In this document: piece by piece, positions 55,524-64,000 of the stretch
Position numbering within the stretch: the first letter of the stretch is position 1
Layout of the letters: the number at the start of each line of letters is the position of its first letter
Origin: Fagopyrum homotropicum
Taxonomy: Eukaryota; Streptophyta; Magnoliopsida; Caryophyllales; Polygonaceae
DNA: 64,000 nucleotides
Assembly (NCBI GenBank): GCA_033239125.1
Contig: BSWB01000006.1
Span: forward strand, 34,154,001 to 34,218,000
Direction: 5' to 3'
Translations under genes and position numbers: made by a program
Notes under the pieces: generated by a model
Told to the model about the DNA's origin: nothing
What the model saw: the letters and a program-made list of their open reading frames with translations, nothing else
Databases searched by the model: none

Positions 55524-58315
55524 TGTAATGCCCTGAAAATTTATTTTCCGTTTAAAACCGATCAAACCGGATTTCGATCCGCTAACCTCTCCTCATTTTA
55601 GAGAATGTTTTACCTTATAAAACTTTTATCAAAGTTCTATCATTTAATGTAACTTAATTCACATAAAAAAATAAATATGTAAATTGAGTAATAATTCCGT
55701 ATGATTGAAAGACGAAGAGTAGTCCCGTACAATTTAACCACTCATTTAATAGCTATCTAGATGAGCTGGCCCATCGGTTTAAGCCCAGTATTTCAGCCCA
55801 GCCCAAAACTTACCTTACCCTAATTGCTGAAGAATTAACCTAATTCATTAACTTAAACTAATCTAATAACCTCACCTAATCAAAAACCGTACCAACCTTT
55901 ACGACTCTCGCCGCACGACTGAGACAAACCAGAAGACGCCGCACAGCCGAGAAGAATCGGAACCAGCACCGGCGCTCTCCACCGCGACTGCAAGCCGGCA
56001 GTGGTGACGACGAGGACCGAGCGACGAGCAGCAGCACTCCCAGACAGCCGACGCCGCACCAACCGTCTTCAACAACGACTACAACGACGCTGCACTTCAG
56101 TCGTCTTCAACTAGCGGTCGAACGGAACCAGTAGCCAACCTGCGACAGTGCCGGAGCCAAGATCGGACCCTTCGACCTTCTGTATAAACGAGTTAACCGG
56201 TAAAGTCTTATCCTTCCTTTCGAGTCACCTCGTTTCCGTCTACGCTGCTGAACTATAAACCTCTTCGCACACCAGGCCAGCGAGTAGCGACTCTTCCAGC
56301 CAGAACCGCAAACGTGCAGAACATACAACCTTGGCCAAACGAACCCGGCTGAAGAGAAGGGTCATCACGAGCCATGCCGGACTGCTTCCCTACTCGCCTC
56401 GTCATGGGGCTGCTACAGACAAGGGTTGGGTGAGCTTCTGCACTACCACTTGCTACTCTTTCTGTACTGTTTTAAGATTTTCAGCAACCTAAGTTTTTCT
56501 AGTATAAAATATTGAGGTGTTTGCTGAGTTTTCGAATGTGAAGAACAGTCAACTTCAGCCCCAGTTTTGGGTAGGTTAGACTCCACCTTTAATGCTGATT
56601 TTCGGATATGTTTTAGTCGATATTGTATAGTATAGCATACTAAAATTTGAGAGGAATCGGAGCTACGGTTTGAGAGTTATGGTGTTCCAAAGTTGACGCC
56701 TCATGCAGTTTTTATATATGTGCTGAGTGTTGGGGAAAACAGCAAGTGATGCTGTCTTGTGAGATGGTTTTGAATAAGCTCTTGTTCTCCGTTGAGCATG
56801 AATTTTGGATATGATATAGTTGACATATTGTTGTAGAACATATTAAATTTTGAGAGGAATCCAGCGAGTGGTTTGGGATTTATGATTTTTCCAAGTTTGA
56901 GTCGTAAGCAGTTTTTCTGTTGTGCTGAAATTCGGTTTTGTGAGATAGTTTTAAATAGTATTTTGATCTCCTTTGCAGCTGAATTTTGGATATATTATAG
57001 ATAAGATTTTATAGTAGAACATATCAAAATTTGGGATAAATCCAGCGAGTAGTTTAGGAGTTATGATTTTTCAAAAGTGTGCTGTTTGTTAAGTGTTGTA
57101 ACCAACTTTAGAAATTTTTGTAGAAGCGATGCTTTAACAGTTTTAAGAAATTCTTTCTCCTATGAGTAGATGGGATATCATAGATGATCTAGGGAATTAT
57201 TTCGGAATTTTTATAAGATTATTCGAATTTTATATTTGAAGTTGTAGTTGGACTTTAGTGACTTTTCGGGAAATAGAAATGGGTAGTTTTTCTAGTTGTT
57301 ACCTAAAATCATCCTAGGGAGTAGAATATGGTCAGTTAGCCTCAAATTATAATTTAAGTACATATCCCGAGTTTTTGGAAGTTTCGGGACCAAGGGTAAA
57401 ATAGTCATTTTACCATAAATTGGTACTGTATTAAATCATGTTCTAATAGGATCTACTACCTTAGAAGTCTTAGACTTCTAACTACCTAAAAAGTGTGCTG
57501 ACACACTTGCCTCCTTTGACAGGCAACCGAATTATACAATAACAGATTGAGTTGTGATTAAGAGAATCGAGATCTAATTCAGGTAAGTCCACGGACTTAC
57601 TTAGCTGACTTATTGTATGAGTGTAATGTGTATGAGTGGTGTTTGTTAGTTTTTATAAATAACAAAACCGGATTAGGCCGACTTTATTATTTACATAATT
57701 GACCCAAGTGTATGATAACGGGTCGTGACATCATCTGCCTAGCTCTTGCGAGAGTCTAGGAGGTTCCCTGCGACCAGCCCAGTCCGGTAGACGGTCAGAT
57801 GCATTAGTACCATTCCGCGTTGGTAAACGGGGACAGGGGCGAGGTTTGGGAATCCCTCGTGTCACAAAATAAGTATCATTAGTAATGACCTATCACCTAA
57901 TTAAAGATAATAAAAGGATTGAGTGTTGCATGTTGATTGTGTATGATGTGTGATTGTGCTTTTACCTTTATACTTATGCATAGAATGTTAGCTAACGGTT
58001 TTATACCGCTTGTAGATGCCTTGCAGGTTAAGACAGTTGTAAAAAGATCCGGAGGAAATGGTCAGCCGGGTCCACGTACTCATTTAGTTGGGGACGGGAA
58101 TGTCTTATGTTCTTCATATATGTCGTTTTGGTACCTTTGCTTTGTAAGGCTGATACATAATTTTCATGTATATATTGTTTAAAGTTTTCTAATGTTTTTA
58201 ATACTTTTGTGCCTTGTTGTAAGATCCAAGTTAAATTGTTGTCAAACTAAGGTCGAGACCCATTGTGAGGTCCTAACCAGTAGCTCCCCGAGTTCTTAGA
58301 ATTTGAGGTGTTACA
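55524..58315 (+). repeat. 3' LTR, second copy of retrotransposon 1
   Basis: 2792 bp. The end reads ATTTGAGGTGTTACA, one change from the other LTRs. The right TSD CTCTA is at 58316-58320. Confidence 0.92.
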
Positions 58316-58609
58316 CTCTATATCTATTATTTTCTTACTTATTCAACTAGAATAATTCAAGCTAAATTAACTAAAATCTTACATAATTTAATTAAATCCA
58401 AACCAACTACTCCATATATATACTTTATTTTAATAAAATATTATTTTATACTCCTTTTTAAGGATTTATCTTGGACATCTTGTTTGATTTGATTCATTAT
58501 CATTGTATCCGCATTATTCTCACCCTATATAATTTGAAATCTATGTCGTATCGATGAAGCGTATATATGATTTTTTTTGAAACTGATCTTTGGTGAATTT
58601 GTATTGTAG

Positions 58610-58690
58610 GTCAAATTGGATGAGTTTATTACAAGTTCAACAACTTGGGAAGATGGTGGACGCAATGAAGATCTACCGGAGGAAAACACC
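58610..58690 (+). pseudogene. Unidentified exon-like block, duplicate unit C
   Basis: The acceptor here is ATTGTAG (unit C has ATTATAG). The coding content is otherwise unchanged. Confidence 0.4.
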
Positions 58691-58883
58691 TTTTTTATAT
58701 TTGTTTCTTTATCAAATCATCTTCCTCGTAAGCATTTTTCTGCCACGATCTACCTATATTACTCTAGGATTCATTCTACTCGTGTTTGATTATTTATTTC
58801 TACGTGGCTGTGATTATTGGTGACATGTATACCCATCTAATTTCTATAATACAAATATGTGATCATCATCATCATCAATTCTT

Positions 58884-59004
58884 CCTTTTGTTTCTTCACA
58901 TGCACATAAGTAACTTTGATTGATATGATTCATTTGTGTGAAAGCTCTCTTGAGCAACCGATAGTGTTCTTTAGAAAGATGAAGCTTCTTACGAAGAGCA
59001 ATCA
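58884..59004 (-). pseudogene. HD-Zip II-like block, duplicate unit C (antisense)
   Basis: It reads IALRKKLHLSKEHYRLLK then RAFTQMNHINQ, differing from unit C at two residues. Confidence 0.48.
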
Positions 59005-59039
59005 ATCCAGCACCGTCATCTTGATCCTCTATATCGGCG

Positions 59040-59329
59040 TTGGAAAATATGAAGACAAAACTCATGACATCGTGGGATGGGTTTACTACATACCGTAAGT
59101 TTCTCTTTTTTGATTTCACACTTTAGTTCTTTTATGCCTTAATTCTGGCCTCTTTAGTTTATTGCAATAATGATATTTTGATTAATAGAGAATGCTCGAG
59201 TCATGATTCTCTTTAGTTTCACATGCGCATAAAATATTTGTTGTGGATGTTGTTTATAGTCTAGCTCACAAACTCAAACCTACTATCATATTAATTGATG
59301 AGGTTGATAGCTTTTTGAAGAAACGTCGC
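59040..59329 (+). pseudogene. AAA ATPase fragments, duplicate unit C plus arm
   Basis: It keeps the unit C lesions (stop after MLES, broken frame near HA), showing that these predate the duplication. Confidence 0.82.
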
Positions 59330-59757
59330 AACTCGGCCACAACCTTTGTTGATTTATCTCATAATTCTCACTATTTTATTTTTATTACAAAAACACTTTT
59401 GTCCCTAAATATTAAATGCACAATCTTGGTTGCCTCAGTTTGCCTTGGTAAGGTACGAAACTAGTCACAAAGAAACATAAAAAAAAAAGTATGACAAAAT
59501 ATATGGGAAAAAGTTGGTTATTCCTATAGAGGTTGTATCTTAGAAAAATGATACAACCTCAAATGAAATAGACAACTTTTTCTCACATATTTTGTCATAC
59601 TTTTGTTTATGTTTCTTTGTGATTGCTTTCGGACCTTACCAAGGCAAACTGAGGCAACAAAGATTGGACATTCAATATTTAGAGACAAAAGTGTTTTTGT
59701 AATAAAAAGAAAATAATGAGATTTATGAGATAAATCAGCAAAGGTTGAGGCTGACTT

Positions 59758-60047
59758 GCGACGTTGCCTCAAAAAGCTATCAACCTCATCAATGAATATG
59801 ATAGTAGGTTCAAGTTTGTGAGCTAGGCTAAAAACAACATCCACAACAAATAATTCATGCGCATGTGAAACTAAAGAGATCCATCACTCGAGCATTCTCT
59901 ATAAATCAAAATATCATTATTGTAATAAACTAAAGATGTCATAATAAAGGCATAAAATAACTGAAATACGAAATCAAAAAAGAGAAACTTCCAGTATGTA
60001 GTAAACCCATCACACGATGCCATGAATTTTGTCTTCATATTTTCAAA
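59758..60047 (-). pseudogene. AAA ATPase fragments, duplicate unit C minus arm
   Basis: Identical in translation to 16373-16662 over the Walker B piece and the FENMKTKF exon piece. Confidence 0.82.
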
Positions 60048-60232
60048 CTCCGATATGGAGGCGTCCCGTAACGTCAACCATAATAGGTTTCAAAAACGAC
60101 AACAACATGTGAGTCAAACTTGAGGCCAACAAACTCAAAGTTCAGAAATATAAATCACCAACCCAAAAAATATAAGCTAAAAGCTAGGAACAAGTTGTAG
60201 AGAAAATGAATTAGAAAAAATGATAATCTAAT

Positions 60233-60728
60233 CTCTATATCTATTATTTTCTTACTTATTCAACCAGAATAATTCAAGCTAAATTAACTAAACTCTTACA
60301 TAATTTAATTAAATCCAAACCAACTACTCATTATATATATTTTAATTAAATAAAATATCATTTTATACTCCTTTTTAAGGATTTATCTTGAAAATCTTGT
60401 TTGATTTGATTCATTATCGTTGTATCCGCATTAGTCTTTCTCTATATATTTTGAAATCTATGTCGTATCGTTGAAGTGTATATATGATTTTTTTGAAATG
60501 GTCTTTGGTGAATTTGTATTGTAGGTCAAGTTGGACGAGTTTATTACAAGTTCAACAACTTAGGAAGATGGTGGACGAAATGAAGATCTACCGGAGGGGA
60601 ACAACTTTTTTTTTTATTTCTTAATCAAATAATCTTCCTCGTAAGCATTTTTCTTCCACGATCTACCTATAATACTCTAGGATCCATTCTACTCGTGTTT
60701 GATTATTTATTTCTATGTGGATGTGATA
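60233..60728 (+). repeat. Composite repeat unit D, duplicate copy (truncated)
   Basis: Collinear with 16848 to about 17345, including the exon-like block at 60525-60605 with the same TAG. It stops at GGATGTGAT, about 25 bp before the MULE site, so whether the MULE was present cannot be told. Confidence 0.87.
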
Positions 60729-60732
60729 TATA

Positions 60733-62107
60733 TAATGTATGTTATATATATGTATAAGTGTAGTATGTTAGTATCCTAAAGGATATATTATATCCTTTAG
60801 TTATGATATCATGAAGCGATTATCGCCTCATGATAAATCGGTAGCAGACTTGAAGAGTTTTCAACACGAGACAAAGCACTCAGACCTTGGATCAAGTATT
60901 ATACTCGGGTGGGCGTCCTAGTAACCCTTGTTAACCATCAACAGAACTAATAGGCGAAGAAGTAAAGATGTGGAGATAATTTTGACCATAATTACAATCA
61001 AATGAGGAAGAATTCCCGAGTCAACTCAGATAGAAGAAATAGAAGGTCATACAAGGGACGTGGTTGTATGAAGCTGAGAGATGAACTAGAAGAACCATGC
61101 AAGAGACGACAAGAGTGCAGATTAGAGATAACAATATTGGAGCAAGCACCAAGTAGAATTGAGTACAACCAAGATTGCGGAATCAAGGACATTACAATCG
61201 GAACGGATGCCCCATAGACCATTAGGGGCATGAGGAACCAGAAGAGACAAAGTGTCAATCCGGGAGTGAGAATCTAAGGTGCACAGAATGAAGACCTACA
61301 ATTGAGTGTAAAAGCGAAAAGGCAGACCCCACAAACGTGGGGAGGTTTTGACCTCCTCAAAGATATATGAAGTTGAAAGAAGTCACGACGCCAATATCCA
61401 AAGAATGGAGGCCTGTAGCAGGGTCAACGGAGTTTCATGAAGGCGATATTACCACTAACTCCAGTGAAGAATGTTGTATGGGAGAACGCCCTTGCTAGAC
61501 TCGAGAGTCCAGGGTAAACCGAATTATCACGGGACCTAAGCCACAAACACAGATGGTCCATGCAAAAGGATCTGCATGTGGATGATCATTTCGGCCATAA
61601 TAATTTCAAAGACGCTTGCAAGCTATCGTGGAAACTTGAAACGACTATTTATGCCAGATGAACGACACAATCGGACTAGAGAAATGGAGTTAGCCCATAA
61701 GAAGCCGAAGGGTGGAAGATCACAATTAACATGGAATGGAGACTTACAACTTAATGTAAGAGCGAAAGATAGACTTCACAATCCGGGAGACGTTTTGTCT
61801 TCTTTCAAGATAAGAATTCTAAGAAGAATCACAACGCCAGTATCGAAAGGATCGAAGCCCGGTAACATAGTCAACAAAGATTTGGAAGGAAATATTACAA
61901 ACAATGCCGATTGAGGAACCTGTGCTTGTGAGAATTGTGTGGTGGACTAAAGAGTCCAAGGTAACCCCCATTTATAACAGAACATAGGTCATCAACACAG
62001 ACGGTCCCTGTAAAGGGATTACAATTGGGAGGTAATTAAAAGTCATCGGAAATACAAGACGCTTACCATCTATCGTGGAGTGTTAGGACGACTTTTGACG
62101 CCAGGCG
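60733..62107 (+). mobile_element. Third, partial copy of retrotransposon 1 interior
   Basis: Matches about 8370-9743. It shares several variants with the second copy (for example CATCAACAGAAC and GAATGTTGTATGG), so it may derive from that copy. It is cut on the right by a new LTR. Confidence 0.9.
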
Positions 62108-62576
62108 TGTAATAGCTAGAATTTCCGAATTCTAATTAATGTTGATTAACTTAATCGTTCATAGTAATTGACATATAACTCGCGAAGATTTCGCTAGTGA
62201 TGAGTATGAGTCCCACCGTTATGTTCCTCGCGTAATTTTGGACGTTTGGGGAAATTTTTACTTTTTCCCCCGGGTAATTATTGTTACCCTCCGGTGTTAT
62301 TTGGAGCATTTGGGAGCTCCAATAAATAAAGTTGCAGTTGAGGGAAATGATCGGGACATCGGATATGTCTTAGATGTGAAATAATATAAAAAGACGAAAC
62401 GGACAAAAGAGCCGCTATTCCGATTCTTAGCGGTTAAGAAATACGGCTTAGGGATGCCCATTTTACGAGATAGTTATGGAATATTTATCCCCATAATATT
62501 CCGGATTTTATATTCCAATTTGATAAAGTTTGGAGACCATAAAATATAACCGCGTTTCAATTAAATATTTGAACAA

Positions 62577-62580
<4 letters not shown>

Positions 62581-62619
<39 letters not shown>
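62581..62619. repeat. (TA)n microsatellite
   Basis: About 19 TA units inside the third-family LTR. Confidence 0.95.
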
Positions 62620-62623
<4 letters not shown>

Positions 62624-62657
62624 AATAAGTTGCAGATGTAGCGGCAGCTTTAGTTTC

Positions 62658-62660
<3 letters not shown>

Positions 62661-62690
<30 letters not shown>
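62661..62690. repeat. (TA)n microsatellite
   Basis: About 14 TA units, 40 bp after the first array. Confidence 0.95.
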
Positions 62691-62693
<3 letters not shown>

Positions 62694-64000
62694 CATTTGT
62701 GAAAGCTGCACGTGGAACTTATCTCTTCAATTCTATACATAAATAAAAAAGATATCTAAGATATTTATATATTTATATATTATACCTTTACTAAGTGAAA
62801 GGCAGTTCCGATACCTTCATTCTCACCATTTGCAATACATTGCAATTTACAGAGAGCCGATAGAACGAGCCTTCGAACCACCTTCCATCTCTCATAAATC
62901 ATTCGTCTTCGATCCAATTTCAAATCCGTTTGTACCATCGAGTTCCTTATCTTATCCTCTAAATCGTGGTACAAATCTATTTTCCGTTTGTTAACTTTTT
63001 GGTAAAGCTTCTGTTTACCGCTATCGGAACGCCGACGGACCACCACAAGTCATCAAATGTAAGGTTTCATACCGTGCTCTTACTCCCCGTATTGCCAGGA
63101 GTCCGTATCTTCTTCCGGATCGTATATCGGGTTAGTAACGAATAAGTTATGAATTTATTCGTTTTCAGTATTGCGGGTTAGTATAAATTGACCTTGAGTT
63201 GGTTAAAATGGATAATTGGAATTTCCATTATACTCGTTACATTATTCTGGTAATTATGGGATTTTAGTTGGTGATGATATCATGAGTTGGATTTATGCCC
63301 TGATGTGGCTTTTAGGTTTAGCATGTTATTCGAGGTTATAGGATGTATATGATCCCTATGGATCCCTTTGGGTCTAGGTGTGACCCTTTGCTTGATAAGG
63401 GATGTGACATCTCTTTATGCCTTGTCTATAGGCTGTGTTGTTCCTCCAGTGTTGAGGTGATCCAGTTGTGGTTGAGCTTTATACGAGGTTGAGGTAAGTC
63501 CGTAGGACTTACTTAGCTACCATCCTTATATTGGGTGTTTGTATGAGTGGTGTGTGCCTTATATGTTTGCTATGATAGCATGTGATGTCGTATTTACCGA
63601 CCTATGTTTTATTGATTGCCCCACTGCGTGGCTGTGATAACCTTTCCCTTTCATTCCGCCGTGGAGTCTGGGAGGTTCTCTGATGTCAGGCCAGACCGGT
63701 TTATAGGAAGGGCGCAATCCACTCCCATAGGGTACACGGATTGTGTGACCGATACTAGTACGGCTGGCTAGCAGGCTCAGAGGCGAGGATGTATCGGTCC
63801 TCGTGTCACCTAGTTTCATATATACTATATCTATACGATTTGAGTGAATGACCATTATATTGAGATGAATAAATGGGTAAATGAGTGAAAGCATGTTGAT
63901 ATGTTTATCTTTCCCTATGTGTGATTGTGCTTATGCATTACCTCATATATGTATGGTTAGCTAACGGTTTCATACCGTGTTGTAGATGTTTACAGGTTAG

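Larger units (their letters stand above)
49303..58315 (+). mobile_element. Second copy of LTR retrotransposon 1, 5' truncated
   Basis: It begins inside the 5' LTR at the position matching 5915, with TTCAGA shared at the joint. It then runs collinear with 5915-14930 to the 3' LTR end and the same CTCTA flank. It is therefore part of a segmental duplication and not a separate insertion. Confidence 0.93.
58316..60232 (+). repeat. Composite repeat unit C, duplicate copy (1917 bp)
   Basis: The same length as unit C (14931-16847), with very few differences. Confidence 0.9.
62108..64000 (+). mobile_element. LTR of a third Tekay-like family (runs off the window)
   Basis: It starts TGTAATAGCTAGAATTTCC exactly where homology to the retrotransposon interior stops (AGGCG/TGTAAT). 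In its last 600 bp it carries the same ordered blocks as the other families: GAGGTAAGTCC...GGACTTACTTAGCT, CTCGTGTCAC, then GGTTAGCTAACGGTTTCATA and ACAGGTTAG. The end of the LTR lies beyond the window. Frames at 62780-63046 and 63559-63894 are not supported. Confidence 0.7.

Noticed and set aside
62780..63894. Minus-strand frames in the last LTR
   Set aside because: Inside a recognisable LTR, antisense to it, without any domain.
1..64000. CRISPR arrays, rRNA, organelle DNA or bacterial operons
   Set aside because: No spaced identical repeats, no rRNA signatures and no dense coding; the content is plant nuclear repeats.

Overview
This window is repeat-rich nuclear DNA from a flowering plant. 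The evidence is Athila- and Tekay-type Ty3/gypsy retrotransposons with plant-type tRNA primer sites, a Mutator-like (MULE) element, and captured fragments of plant-like genes (an ATAD1/Msp1-type AAA ATPase and, less surely, an HD-Zip II homeobox). I see no intact host gene, rRNA, tRNA or CRISPR array. The setting looks like old heterochromatin: nearly every coding frame is broken, often by stops of the kind produced by C-to-T change.

The backbone (about 2.2-34.2 kb, again at 58.3-60.7 kb) is a head-to-tail array of a composite unit of about 1.9 kb, called units A-F here. Each unit carries, in order, an AT-rich leader, an exon-like piece with a splice acceptor (unidentified), an antisense piece resembling the start of an HD-Zip II homeodomain, and a palindrome of about 1 kb. 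Each arm of the palindrome holds two exon-like pieces of an AAA ATPase in swapped order. The array has been hit repeatedly: a Tekay-like LTR element at 5343-14930 (TSD CTCTA), a MULE with GC-rich cargo at 17378-18936 (9-bp TSD), a second Tekay-like element at 20495-30536 (minus strand, TSD TTTAA) and a solo LTR at 32877-34070.

From 34.2 to 46.4 kb are Athila-lineage remains: a minus-strand element with gag, protease, partial RT, a tRNA-Asp primer site and an LTR (34168-39717), then a plus-strand pol pseudogene (39718 to about 46430). The plus-strand integrase is split by another minus-strand LTR element (42687-45196, TSD CGTTG). Positions 46.4-48.3 kb are AT-rich, low-copy-looking sequence with one possible host first exon. 

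On a larger scale the window contains two diverged copies of one segment: 1-17345 and 34131-60728. The first copy lacks about 12.9 kb of Athila and low-copy DNA; the second lacks about 3.7 kb (units A, B and the start of the LTR). Diagnostic differences between the 5' and 3' LTRs are shared by position in both copies, so the first Tekay-like element inserted before the duplication. The window ends with a third partial copy of that element's interior (60733-62107) cut by the LTR of yet another Tekay-like family (62108 onward).
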